Origin: Azospirillum sp. TSO22-1
GTDB taxonomy: Bacteria; Pseudomonadota; Alphaproteobacteria; Azospirillales; Azospirillaceae
Assembly: GCF_003116015.1 (NCBI RefSeq)
Contig: NZ_LGQZ01000027.1
Coordinates: 124,001 to 188,000 of the forward strand
Length of the DNA: 64,000 nt
Direction of reading: 5' to 3'
Below, piece after piece: positions 33,938-44,190 of this stretch. The notes beneath the pieces are model-generated. The model was not told the DNA's origin and searched no databases. It saw only the letters and a program-made list of their open reading frames with translations. How positions within the stretch are numbered: position 1 is the stretch's first letter; every line of letters begins with the position of its first letter. Made by a program: the position numbers and the translations under genes.

Positions 33938-35488
33938 TCAGGCCCGTCGGGCGACCGGCTCGGCCGGGCGGAGGACGGCGTCGCGGCCGGTACGGGATTG
34001 CACCGCACCTTGCGCCGCACGCTCGGCGTGCGCCTTGAAGTAGGTCAATGCCGACTCCTCGATGTAATCGAAGGCGAAGCCGTCCACCGGCTCGATGCCG
34101 GCCTTCGAGAGCTTCTCCTTCGGGCAGGCGCCGATCTTGGCGACGAACACCGCGGTGCAGTCGCCGATGGCGTTGAGGACCATCTCCAGCGCGTCCTCGT
34201 CGCCGGAGCCGCCCTCGCAGTAGGTGTCGACGCGGCGGTGGCCGACGAACTTGGCGCCCGACGTGCCGACCTCGTAGATCTGGAACTCGGTGGCGTGGCC
34301 GAAGTGCTCGTTGATGCGCTCGCCGCCCTTGGTGGCGACGGCGATCAGGATGGGGGCGACGTCGGCGGCGACGCTCTCCGCCACCTCCTCGCGGGCGGCG
34401 GCCTTGGAGGCGTGGCGCTCGGCGCGCTCGACCTCGACGTGCTCGCGGTACAGGCGGCGGGCCTCGTCGTCGGTGTTGACCGCGATGGCCTCGACCTTGT
34501 CGGCGGTGAACTCGCCGCCGCGGTCCTCGCCCAGCAGGCCGACGGCGTCGGCGCGGCACTGGCGGCAGTGGCGCATCAGCTTCAGGTCGCCCTCGCACTG
34601 GTCCTGCAGCGCCTTCAGTTCCTGCGCGGTGGGGCCGCGCTGGCCGGTCAGGCCGAAGTGGGTGCCGTGCGCCGGGTCGGAGATCAGCGGCATGATGTTG
34701 TGCAGGAAGGCGCCGCGCTCGCGCACCGCCTTGTTGACCTCGACGAGGTGCTGGTCGTTGACGCCGGGGATCATCACCGAGTTGACCTTCACCAGGATGC
34801 CGGCCGAGGTCAGCGCCTCCAGGCCCTCCATCTGGCGCTCGTGCAGGATCTGCGCGGCGTCGCGGCCGGTCCAGCGCTTGTGGTCGTAGAAGATCCAGGG
34901 GTAGATGCGCTCGCCGACCTCCGCATCGACCATGTTGATGGTGATCGTCACGTGGTCGATGTTCATGCCCTTGATGCGCTCGACGTGGTCGGGCAGCGCC
35001 AGGCCGTTGGTGGACAGGCAGAGCTTGATGTCCGGCGCCGACTTCGCAATGAGATCGAAGGTGCGGAAGGTGTTGTTGCCCTGAGCGGCCAGGCTGTCGC
35101 CCGGGCCGGCGATGCCGACGACGGAGAGCTGCGGCACCTCCTGCGCCACCGCCAGCACCTTTTTGGCGGCCTGTTCGGGGGTGAGCTTCTCCGACACCAC
35201 GCCGGGGCGGCTCTCGTTCGAGCAGTCGTACTTGCGGTTGCAGTAGTTGCACTGGATGTTGCAGGCCGGCGCCACGGCGACGTGCATGCGGGCGAAGTAG
35301 TGGTGCGCCTCCTCGCTGTAGCAGGGATGGTTCTTCACCTTCTCCCAGACGTCGGCGGGCAGGTCGCTCGGCCCCGACGACGAGCCGCAGGACGACGACG
35401 CGCACCCGGATGCCCCCTTGGAGGTCAAGGCGGCGGACTTCAGCTCGCCCACGCCCAGGATGCCGTCCAGCGAAACCACGTTGCTCAT
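33938..35488 (-). CDS. nifB: NifB, radical SAM FeMo-co core synthase
   Basis: A 516-residue enzyme that fuses two [4Fe-4S] clusters and inserts carbon and sulfur to make NifB-co. The radical-SAM CxxxCxxC is Cys76, Cys80, Cys83 ('[11 protein letters not shown]'). After the SAM domain (to about residue 330) a linker leads to a C-terminal NifX-like domain ('[28 protein letters not shown]'). The N-terminus has a serine/cysteine-rich stretch ('[12 protein letters not shown]'). It heads the long array down to the SIR2-like gene, behind its own sigma-54 promoter and NifA site. Confidence 0.96.
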   Translation of the reverse strand: MSNVVSLDGILGVGELKSAALTSKGASGCASSSCGSSSGPSDLPADVWEKVKNHPCYSEEAHHYFARMHVAVAPACNIQCNYCNRKYDCSNESRPGVVSEKLTPEQAAKKVLAVAQEVPQLSVVGIAGPGDSLAAQGNNTFRTFDLIAKSAPDIKLCLSTNGLALPDHVERIKGMNIDHVTITINMVDAEVGERIYPWIFYDHKRWTGRDAAQILHERQMEGLEALTSAGILVKVNSVMIPGVNDQHLVEVNKAVRERGAFLHNIMPLISDPAHGTHFGLTGQRGPTAQELKALQDQCEGDLKLMRHCRQCRADAVGLLGEDRGGEFTADKVEAIAVNTDDEARRLYREHVEVERAERHASKAAAREEVAESVAADVAPILIAVATKGGERINEHFGHATEFQIYEVGTSGAKFVGHRRVDTYCEGGSGDEDALEMVLNAIGDCTAVFVAKIGACPKEKLSKAGIEPVDGFAFDYIEESALTYFKAHAERAAQGAVQSRTGRDAVLRPAEPVARRA

Positions 35489-35527
35489 GACCAGCTCCTT
35501 GTCGCCCGTGTTGGACGGCTGGAGAAA

Positions 35528-35543
35528 AGCAAGGAGCGGGCCA
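35528..35543 (-). promoter_or_regulatory. Sigma-54 promoter of the nifB array
   Basis: The minus strand reads TGGCCCGCTCCTTGCT, with GG-N10-GC intact and one change from TGGCAC. The predicted transcription start is near 35518. Confidence 0.85.
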
Positions 35544-35589
35544 GAGTGGAATATTGTGTTATTTCAATTGGTTGCTTGATTTCGGCGCG

Positions 35590-35605
35590 TGTCGGCTATG
35601 CGACA
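35590..35605. promoter_or_regulatory. NifA upstream activator sequence of the nifB array
   Basis: TGTCGGCTATGCGACA fits TGT-N10-ACA, centred about 80 bases upstream of the predicted start and 35 bases from the lysR stop. Confidence 0.8.
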
Positions 35606-35639
35606 AAGCGACGGTGATGTCAGGGATGCGACACGGGTG

Positions 35640-36521
35640 TCAGGCCGTCGCCAGCGTCCGCAGCGCCGCGCGCGCCAGATCCAGCACCGGGTCGTGCGGC
35701 TGGCCCTGGCGCTGGATGATGGCGAGGCGGATGACCAGGGGCGGGTCCAGCGGCCGGGTTTCCATGCGGCCGGCGGCATCCGCGACGATGTCCGGCATCA
35801 TGATGGAGGCGCCCAGCCCGGCCTCCACCATGGAGCGGATGGCGGTGAAGCTGCCGAGTTCCATGATCGGCTTCGGCCGGACGCCGCCGGCCTCGAACCA
35901 CGCCGTGGTGGACAGGGCCACCCGGCTGCGCCGTTCGTCGAGGATGAGCGGGAAGCGGGCGACGTCCTGCGGCGTGACCGCGTCGGGAAGCGGCGTGCCC
36001 GCCGGGAAGACGGCGAGGGCGGCGTCCTGGCGCAGCAGCTCGACGTCCAGCCCGCGGTCGTCCACCGGCAGGGTGACCACCGCCAGATCGAAGTCGTTGG
36101 CCAGCAGGCGGCGGGCGATGTCCTCCGCGGTGCCGACGGCGACGGTGACCTCCAGGTCCGGGCGGGTGGCGCGCAGGCGCTTGAGCACCACCGGCAGCAG
36201 GTAGGTGGCGAACGACAGGCCCGCCCCCAGCCGCACCCGGCCGAGCGCGCCCTCGCGGTGGCGGCGCATCGCCTCCAGCGCGGCGTCGATCTCCGCGGCG
36301 ATGCGGCGGGCGTGCACCACCAGCGTCTCCCCGGCCGCGGTCGGCGCGGTGCGGCGGCCGAGGCGTTCCAGCAGCGGCACGCCGGTGCGTGCCTCCAGCT
36401 CGCGGATCTGCAGGCTGATCGCCGGCTGCGTCAGGTTGAGCCGCCGCGCCGCGGCCGACAGGCTGCCGGTCTCGACCACCGCCAGGAAGGTGCGGAGCTG
36501 GTCCGGATTGAGGCTGCGCAT
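35640..36521 (-). CDS. LysR family transcriptional regulator
   Basis: A 293-residue LysR-type regulator. The N-terminal winged helix has the family wording 'LRTFLAVVETGSLSAAARRLNLTQPAISLQIRELE' and the C-terminal part is the periplasmic-binding-like effector domain ('DFDLAVVTLPVDDRGLDVELL'). The effector and targets are unknown. It is divergent from the small DUF1127 gene, 101 bases away, an arrangement in which LysR proteins often control the small gene. It separates nifB from nifA without an obvious nif role. Confidence 0.93.
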   Translation of the reverse strand: MRSLNPDQLRTFLAVVETGSLSAAARRLNLTQPAISLQIRELEARTGVPLLERLGRRTAPTAAGETLVVHARRIAAEIDAALEAMRRHREGALGRVRLGAGLSFATYLLPVVLKRLRATRPDLEVTVAVGTAEDIARRLLANDFDLAVVTLPVDDRGLDVELLRQDAALAVFPAGTPLPDAVTPQDVARFPLILDERRSRVALSTTAWFEAGGVRPKPIMELGSFTAIRSMVEAGLGASIMMPDIVADAAGRMETRPLDPPLVIRLAIIQRQGQPHDPVLDLARAALRTLATA

Positions 36522-36622
36522 GGCGTGAACTTAAAGAATTTCTTTGAGAAGATACAAGAAGTCCAAATTTGCCTTATGGAATGCGGCTTGGCAAGCTTCC
36601 TCCCGGCAGACAGGAGGACGCC

Positions 36623-36826
36623 ATGACCAGCACCCGTTTCCTTCCCAAGGCAAGCGCTCCGGCCACCCCGGCGTGGATCGCGGCGGCGGCGGCCACCCTG
36701 AAGGCCTGGGCCGGGCGTCGGCGGCAGCGCCGCGCCCTGGCGCTGCTCGACCAGCGGCTGCTCAAGGACGTCGGGCTGAGCGCCGAGGACGCGGCGGAGG
36801 AAAGCCGGAAGCCGTTCTGGCGCTGA
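36623..36826 (+). CDS. DUF1127 small basic protein
   Basis: A 67-residue protein with the DUF1127 C-terminal pattern ('RRRQRRALALLDQRLLKDVGLSAEDAAEESRKPFWR'). Alphaproteobacterial members of this family are small arginine-rich proteins that influence RNA turnover and phosphate or carbon metabolism. The ATG at 36623 has AGGAGG six bases upstream. Divergent from lysR; its stop abuts that of the convergent cyclase gene. Confidence 0.85.
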   Translation: MTSTRFLPKASAPATPAWIAAAAATLKAWAGRRRQRRALALLDQRLLKDVGLSAEDAAEESRKPFWR

Positions 36827-37717
36827 TCACGCCAGCTCGCAGCGGAACGCCGCGACGTGGTCCTGGCCGTCGTGCTCCGGCTCGGCGCCGAAGCCGATCA
36901 GGCCGGTGCCGACCAGCTTGGTGGAATCGCGCTTCAGCGCGACGGGCAGCGAATCGCCGCTGCGGACGAAGGTGCCGTTGGTCGAGTGGTCGGTGAGGAT
37001 GAAGCTTTCGCGGCTGAAGTCGACCACCGCGTGCTGGCGCGAGGTACGGCGCGACAGGATGCGCAGCGCGCTGCTCTCCTCGCGGCCGACGCTCAGGCGG
37101 CGCTGCCCGGCGTCCACCGTGAAGACCGCGCCCCGGTAGGCGAGGTGCAGGGTCAGCCGGCTCTGCGCCGACAGCTCGGGGAGCGAGGACGCCGCCACCG
37201 TCAAGCTGTCGGTCGGCTCGTCCGCCACCTCGGCGAGGCAGAGCTGATGGATGCGCAGCGGCACCGTCTTGCCCTTGACCGAGATGTTGTTGAGCAGCTT
37301 GGTGCGCCGCTTCAGGCCTTCGGAGACCAGCAGCACGAAATCCTCGGTGGCGAGGATCTCGCTGGGCTTGGCCAGCGCCTCGACCCGGGCGCAGACGTTG
37401 CAGGCGTCGCCGTAGAGATCCTCGGTGCGCTGCACCACCGGGCCGAAGTGCAGGCCGACGCGCAGCTGCAGGCGGAAGGCCGCCTGACTCTCCACCATGG
37501 TGATGGCGGCCCAGCCGGCCTCCTCGGCGGTCGGGAAGGCGCCGAGCAGGCCGTCGCCGAGCATCTTGATGACCTGCCCGCGCTTGCCCTCGATCACCAG
37601 GCGCAGGTGGCGCAGCATCTTCTGCGTCAGCGCGGCGGCCTCGACGTTGCCCATTCGCTCGTAGAGCTGCGTGGAATCCGCGATGTCCACGAACAGGATG
37701 GCGAGGGGAGTTTCCAT
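36827..37717 (-). CDS. Class III adenylate/guanylate cyclase with FHA domain
   Basis: A 296-residue soluble protein. The cyclase domain (about residues 5-175) has the metal-binding Asp11 and Asp55, Lys51 and Asp104 of the purine pocket (adenylate-type), and Asn107 and Arg111 of the transition state ('DLYGDACNVCARVE'). A C-terminal FHA domain (about 200-275) has 'SVGR', 'SRRTSRQHAVV' and 'STNGTFV', the phosphothreonine-binding landmarks. It may therefore make cAMP under control of a phosphorylated partner. It lies between nifA/DUF465 and DUF1127 with no detected NifA site. Confidence 0.9.
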   Translation of the reverse strand: METPLAILFVDIADSTQLYERMGNVEAAALTQKMLRHLRLVIEGKRGQVIKMLGDGLLGAFPTAEEAGWAAITMVESQAAFRLQLRVGLHFGPVVQRTEDLYGDACNVCARVEALAKPSEILATEDFVLLVSEGLKRRTKLLNNISVKGKTVPLRIHQLCLAEVADEPTDSLTVAASSLPELSAQSRLTLHLAYRGAVFTVDAGQRRLSVGREESSALRILSRRTSRQHAVVDFSRESFILTDHSTNGTFVRSGDSLPVALKRDSTKLVGTGLIGFGAEPEHDGQDHVAAFRCELA

Positions 37718-37804
37718 GCGGGGGCGCCGGTCGGCCTCGGGTGGGCATGCCTAGACGCTGAATAGCATGGAACGAGGCCGCCGGCCCAGGGGGAATGGCG
37801 GCGG

Positions 37805-38050
37805 TTACGCCGGTTGCCACGCCTTCAGCATGCCCTCCAGCTGTTCCTTCATGGCGAGCCGGCGGCGCTTCAGCGCCGCGAAGTGCTCGTCGGTGATCGG
37901 CAGGCCGTTCTCCTCGGCCGTCAGGATCTCCTTGTCGAGGGCGGCGTACTCGCCCTCCAGCGTGCGGAAGTTCTCGTTGGTGGCGCGGATCGACGCCAGC
38001 TTGCCGCGATATTCGGGGAATTCGCCTTCCAGGTCGTGACGTTGCAGCAT
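37805..38050 (-). CDS. DUF465 (YdcH-type) small protein
   Basis: An 81-residue helical protein of the YdcH/DUF465 type ('LEGEYAALDKEILTAEENGLPITDEHFAALKRRRLAMKEQLEGML'). The family has a coiled helical hairpin and no known function. The ATG at 38050 has AGGAG nine bases upstream. It lies about 100 bases downstream of nifA on the same strand and could share its transcript. Confidence 0.82.
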   Translation of the reverse strand: MLQRHDLEGEFPEYRGKLASIRATNENFRTLEGEYAALDKEILTAEENGLPITDEHFAALKRRRLAMKEQLEGMLKAWQPA

Positions 38051-38152
38051 GGCATGGTCTCCTTCGTTCGGACCTTGGATGGGTCGAGCGTAGGAGCCTC
38101 GCACAGCCGGATGCAACCGCACGGAGGTGGACATACGGTCGCAGGGCGGTGC

Positions 38153-39937
<1,785 letters not shown>

Positions 39938-40124
39938 CCTTTCACTACCCGCTACCCGGTTCCGCATATGCAATCACGGTGCCGCCGGCGAAACCCGTGC
40001 GTTTTCTGGGACCTTCGCCGCTCCTCCATGCGGGTACGGCATGGCACTGCCCGCCCGCGCGCCGTTCTGCCGCCTTCGTGTGCACTGCTCGGAGGGACTG
40101 GCGCGTCGGCGTGCACTGTGATAA

Positions 40125-40144
40125 ATAACTGACTGGTCAGTTAT
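40125..40144. promoter_or_regulatory. TetR operator in front of the exporter operon
   Basis: ATAACTGACTGGTCAGTTAT is an inverted repeat with nine of ten positions symmetric, ending 14 bases before the tetR start. Its place over the probable promoter fits autorepression of the operon. Confidence 0.7.
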
Positions 40145-40158
40145 CAAATGAGGCCGCC

Positions 40159-40827
40159 ATGGCCGACGATCCGCTTCCCGAATCCGGGACTCCGCCGCGC
40201 TGGCGCCGCCGCAAGGAGGCGCGCCCGCAGGAGATCGTCGCCGCCGCGCTGGACGTCTTCACCGAACGCGGCTTCGCGGCGACGCGGCTGGAGGAGATCG
40301 CGGCGCGCGCCGGGATCAGCAAGGGCACGCTGTACCTGTACTTTCCGAACAAGGAGGAGCTGTTCAAGGCGGTGGTCCGCTCGGCCATCGTGCCGAACCT
40401 GGAGATGGCGGAGCATCTGCTGCACGACTTCCCCGGCCCCTCCATGGAGATCCTGGCGCAGTTGCTGGAGGGCATAGGCGGGCGGATCATGGCCACGAAG
40501 GTCGGCGGCATCCCCAAGCTGATGATCGCCGAGGCCGGCAACTTTCCCGACCTCGCCCGCTTCTACCTGGACGAGGTGATCAACCGCGGCTTCCGCGTCA
40601 TCGGCGCGGTGATCGAGCGCGGCGTCGCCCGCGGCGAGTTCCGCCCGGTGAACGTCGCCCACACGGTGCGGCTGGTGATCGCGCCGGTGCTGATGATCGC
40701 CGTCTGGCGCTCCTCCTTCGAGCCGGTGGAGGGCAAGCCGCTCGACGTCCGCGGCCTGCTCGCCGAGCACCTCGACCATCTGCGCCGGGCCTTGCAGCCG
40801 GAGGGCCCCGGGGGAGACGAAGCATGA
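40159..40827 (+). CDS. TetR/AcrR family regulator of the exporter operon
   Basis: A 222-residue repressor with an N-terminal TetR helix-turn-helix ('ALDVFTERGFAATRLEEIAARAGISKGTLYLYFPNKEELF') and a helical ligand domain. It is the first gene of the operon tetR-HlyD-ATPase-permease and overlaps the HlyD start. This gene order is the one of the E. coli ybiH(cecR)-ybhGFSR locus, whose regulator responds to drugs. Autorepression through the palindrome at 40125-40144 is inferred. Confidence 0.93.
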   Translation: MADDPLPESGTPPRWRRRKEARPQEIVAAALDVFTERGFAATRLEEIAARAGISKGTLYLYFPNKEELFKAVVRSAIVPNLEMAEHLLHDFPGPSMEILAQLLEGIGGRIMATKVGGIPKLMIAEAGNFPDLARFYLDEVINRGFRVIGAVIERGVARGEFRPVNVAHTVRLVIAPVLMIAVWRSSFEPVEGKPLDVRGLLAEHLDHLRRALQPEGPGGDEA

Positions 40828-41768
40828 GCTGGATCAGCGAGACGCTGGCGGCACTGGCCGTAACCTTGGGCCTGACGTCGGCGCCGGCCGGGCACCGGAT
40901 CCAGGGCTACGTGGAGGGCGAGTACCTCCGCGTCGCCGGCCCCGTCGCCGCGACACTGGAGACGCTGGCCGTGGCGCGGGGGCAGACGGTGACGGCCGGC
41001 GCGCCGCTGTTTGCGCTCGACCGCACGGCGGCGCTGGCCGAGCGGGCCCGGCTGGCCGCGGCGGTGGCGCAGGCGCGCTCGCAGCTGGCCGACCTGCTGC
41101 TCGGCCGGCGGCCGGAGGAGCTGGCGGTGATCGAGGCGCAGAAGAATCAGGCCGAGGCCAGCCTGCGCTACACCGAATCCGAGCTGAAGCGGCAGGAGGA
41201 ACTGGTGCGCGCCCGCGTCAGTTCGCCGGAGAAGCTGGAATCGGCGCGCAGCGCCTTCGAGCGCGACCGCGCCCGGTTGGCCGAGCTGACCGCGCAGCTC
41301 GCCGTCAGCCGTCTGCCGGCGCGGCCCGACCAGATCCAGGCGGCGCAGGGCGCCGTCGCCATGGCCGAGGCGGCGCTGGCGCAGCAGGAGCGGCGGCTGT
41401 CGGAGATGGCGCCCGCGGCGCCGGCCGACGCGTTGGTGGACGACACGCTGTACAACCCGGGGGAGTGGGTGCCGGCCGGCTCGCCGGTGGTGTCGCTGCT
41501 GCCGCCGGGGCGGGTGAAGGTGATCGCCTTCGTGCCGGAGCCGCTGATGGCGCGGGTGAAGCCCGGCGACCCCGTGGCGCTGCGTTGCGACGGCTGCCCG
41601 GCCGGGCTGGCGGCGCGGGTGACCTTCGTGGCGTCGCGGGCCGAGTACACGCCTCCGGTGATCTACAGCGTCGGCAGCCGCGAGAAGCTGGTCTTCCGCA
41701 TCGAGGCGAAGCCGGAGGACGGGGTGGGGCTCAATCCGGGGCTGCCGGTGGACGTGGACCTGCCATGA
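40824..41768 (+). CDS. HlyD/YbhG-type membrane fusion protein
   Basis: A 314-residue periplasmic adaptor with an N-terminal hydrophobic segment (residues 5-22), a lipoyl half-motif near 'LETLAVARGQTVTAGAPLFAL', a long coiled-coil hairpin (about residues 65-175), the second half-motif ('NPGEWVPAGSPVVSLLP') and a beta-barrel end. It would link the inner-membrane ABC exporter to an outer-membrane channel not encoded here. ATGA overlap at both ends. Confidence 0.9.
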   Translation: MSWISETLAALAVTLGLTSAPAGHRIQGYVEGEYLRVAGPVAATLETLAVARGQTVTAGAPLFALDRTAALAERARLAAAVAQARSQLADLLLGRRPEELAVIEAQKNQAEASLRYTESELKRQEELVRARVSSPEKLESARSAFERDRARLAELTAQLAVSRLPARPDQIQAAQGAVAMAEAALAQQERRLSEMAPAAPADALVDDTLYNPGEWVPAGSPVVSLLPPGRVKVIAFVPEPLMARVKPGDPVALRCDGCPAGLAARVTFVASRAEYTPPVIYSVGSREKLVFRIEAKPEDGVGLNPGLPVDVDLP

Positions 41769-42691
41769 ACGCCGACCTCGCCATCGACGTCCGCGGCCTT
41801 GTCAAGCGTTTCGGCGCCAAGACGGTGGTGGACGACTTTTCGATCCAGGTGGCGCGCGGCGAGATCTACGGCTTCCTCGGCCCCAACGGCTCGGGTAAGA
41901 CGACGACCATCCGCATGCTGTGCGGCCTGCTCACCCCCGACGCCGGGGAGGGCACCTGCCTCGGCCTCGACATCCGCACGCAGAGCGCCGCCATCAAGCG
42001 GCAGGTCGGCTACATGACCCAGAAGTTCAGCTTCTGGGAGGACCTCAGCATCGCCGAGAACCTCGACTTCGTCGCCCGCATGTACGGCATGCCGGACCGC
42101 AGGCGCCGCGTCGCCGAGGCGCTCGACCGGCTCGGCCTGACCAACCGGCGGAGCCAGCTGGCCGGTGATCTGTCGGGCGGCTGGAAGCAGCGGGTGGCGC
42201 TGGCCGCCTGCATCCTGCACGACCCCAAGCTGCTGCTGCTCGACGAGCCCACCGCCGGCGTCGATCCCAAGGCGCGCCGCGAGTTCTGGGACGAGATCCA
42301 CGATCTGGCGCACGCCGGCCTGACCGTGCTGGTCAGCACCCACTACATGGACGAGGCCGAGCGCTGCCACCGCATCGCCTACATCGCCTACGGCAAGCTG
42401 ATGACCCGCGGCACGGTGGAGGAGGTGATCGCCGGCTCGCGCCTGCGCACCTGGGCAATCTCCGGCCCGGACGTCGGCCGCGTGGCGGACGACCTGGAGG
42501 GCAAGCCCGGCGTGGAGATGGTGGCGGTCTTCGGTGCCCGCCTGCACGTCAGCGGTACCGACGAGGCCGCGGTGCGGGCGGCGCTGGAGCCTTGGACGCG
42601 GACGCCGGGCGTCCAGGTGAGCGTGGTGGAGCCGACGCTGGAGGACGTCTTCATCCACCTGATGAACCAGAGCACGGACAACTTCCGATGA
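41765..42691 (+). CDS. ABC exporter ATP-binding protein
   Basis: A 308-residue ATPase with Walker A 'GPNGSGKTT', Q-loop 'YMTQKFS', signature 'LSGGWKQR', Walker B 'LLLLDEPTAG' and switch His in 'STHYMDEAE'. The C-terminal extension of about 70 residues is of the DrrA/YbhF type. The start at 41765 overlaps the adaptor stop. It serves the permease at 42819. Confidence 0.92.
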   Translation: MNADLAIDVRGLVKRFGAKTVVDDFSIQVARGEIYGFLGPNGSGKTTTIRMLCGLLTPDAGEGTCLGLDIRTQSAAIKRQVGYMTQKFSFWEDLSIAENLDFVARMYGMPDRRRRVAEALDRLGLTNRRSQLAGDLSGGWKQRVALAACILHDPKLLLLDEPTAGVDPKARREFWDEIHDLAHAGLTVLVSTHYMDEAERCHRIAYIAYGKLMTRGTVEEVIAGSRLRTWAISGPDVGRVADDLEGKPGVEMVAVFGARLHVSGTDEAAVRAALEPWTRTPGVQVSVVEPTLEDVFIHLMNQSTDNFR

Positions 42692-42699
42692 CGCGCGCA

Positions 42700-42800
42700 C
42701 TTGCCCCCACCCCCGACCCCTCCCCCGCTTCGCAGGGGAGGGGAGCACGCGGCGGAGTTCCCTCCCCTGCGCAGCGGGGGAGGGCTAGGGTGGGGGCAAG
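42700..42800. repeat. G/C-rich interspersed palindrome inside the exporter operon
   Basis: Outer arms CTTGCCCCCACCC / GTGGGGGCAAG and two inner CCCTCCCCCGC/CCCTCCCCTGCG palindromes. It lies between the ATPase and permease genes, where a full terminator would break the operon. Confidence 0.78.
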
Positions 42801-42818
42801 CGAGGGCGGAGGCGTTCC

Positions 42819-43961
42819 ATGCTGACCGGCACCCGCTTCTCCCCCCGCCGCTTCGTCGCGGTGATGGTGAAGGAGTTCATCCAGATGCGGCGGGACCGGC
42901 TGACCTTCGCCATGATGGTCGCCATCCCGATCATGCAGCTGATCCTGTTCGGCTTCGCCATCAACTCCGACCCCAAGCGCCTGCCGGCCGCCGTGCTGGC
43001 CGCCGACGAGGGGCCGTTCGCCCGCACGCTGGTCGCCGCCATGGCCAACTCCGGCTATTTCGCCATGACCCGCGCCGTCCGCTCCGAGGCCGAGCTGGAC
43101 GAGCTGCTGTCCGAGGGCCGCGTGCAGTTCGCCGTCACCATCCCCGCCGGCTTCGGCCGCGACCTGCAGCGCGGCACCCGCCCGGTGCTGCTGGTGGAGG
43201 CCGACGCCACCGACCCGGCCGCCACCTCCAACGCGCTGGGCGCCCTCAACCAGATCGCCCGCAACGCGCTCGACCGCGACCTCAGCGGGCCGCTGGCGAC
43301 TCTGCGCGCCACCCCCGACCCCGTCGAGCTGCGTGTCCACCGCCGCTACAACCCGGAGGGCATCACCCAGTACAACGTGGTGCCGGGGCTGATGGGGACG
43401 ATCCTCACCATGACCATGGTGATGATGACGTCCCTGGCCGTCACCCGGGAACGCGAGCGCGGCACCATGGAGAACCTGCTGGCCATGCCGGTCCGCCCGT
43501 TCGAGGTGATGCTGGGCAAGATCCTGCCCTACATCGGCGTCGGCTACGTGCAGGTGGTGATCATCGTGGCGGCGGCGCGGCTGCTGTTCGGTGTGCCCGT
43601 CGTCGGCAGCCTGACGCTGCTGTCGGTGGTGATGATCCTGTTCATCGCCGCCAACCTGGCGGTCGGCTTCACCTTCTCGACGGTGGCGAAGAACCAGCTG
43701 CAGGCGATGCAGATGTCGTTCTTCTTCTTCCTGCCGTCGATGCTGCTGTCCGGCTTCATGTTCCCGTTCCGTGGCATGCCGGAGTGGGCGCAGGCGATCG
43801 GCGAGGTGCTGCCGCTGACGCACTTCCTGCGCATCGTCCGCGGCATCCTGCTGAAGGGCAACGGCCTGTCCGACATCCTGGGCGAGCTGGGGCCGCTGAC
43901 CGCCTTTCTGGTGGTGGTCACGGTGATCGCGTTGAAGCGCTACCGCCAAACGCTGGACTGA
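42819..43961 (+). CDS. ABC-2 type exporter permease
   Basis: A 380-residue ABC-2 permease. One membrane helix is near the N-terminus ('FAMMVAIPIMQLILFGFAI'), a periplasmic domain of about 140 residues follows, then five helices ('GLMGTILTMTMVMMTSLAVT' onwards) with the family's 'RERERGTMENLLAMPVRPFEVMLGKI' coupling helix. It forms the channel with the ATPase and adaptor. Only one permease gene is present, unlike the ybhS-ybhR pair of E. coli, so a homodimer is expected. Confidence 0.92.
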   Translation: MLTGTRFSPRRFVAVMVKEFIQMRRDRLTFAMMVAIPIMQLILFGFAINSDPKRLPAAVLAADEGPFARTLVAAMANSGYFAMTRAVRSEAELDELLSEGRVQFAVTIPAGFGRDLQRGTRPVLLVEADATDPAATSNALGALNQIARNALDRDLSGPLATLRATPDPVELRVHRRYNPEGITQYNVVPGLMGTILTMTMVMMTSLAVTRERERGTMENLLAMPVRPFEVMLGKILPYIGVGYVQVVIIVAAARLLFGVPVVGSLTLLSVVMILFIAANLAVGFTFSTVAKNQLQAMQMSFFFFLPSMLLSGFMFPFRGMPEWAQAIGEVLPLTHFLRIVRGILLKGNGLSDILGELGPLTAFLVVVTVIALKRYRQTLD

Positions 43962-44190
43962 GCGGGAATATTATGTCGGTGATAACGCCCTGCGGGCGGG
44001 CGAATGCCATGATATGTCTTGAATAAGCTATATTTTTCGGGATAGTTTACAACTCCAAATTATCATTTCATCCTCGATTTTCAAGATGCGGCGTGACTGC
44101 ACCGGAGCGATCTTCGCGTTCCGGGCGAGGGTCTTCTTTTGGCTTTCGCAGCGGATCTCTTGGGGGCGCCGACGGCAAGGGGAGGGTGGC

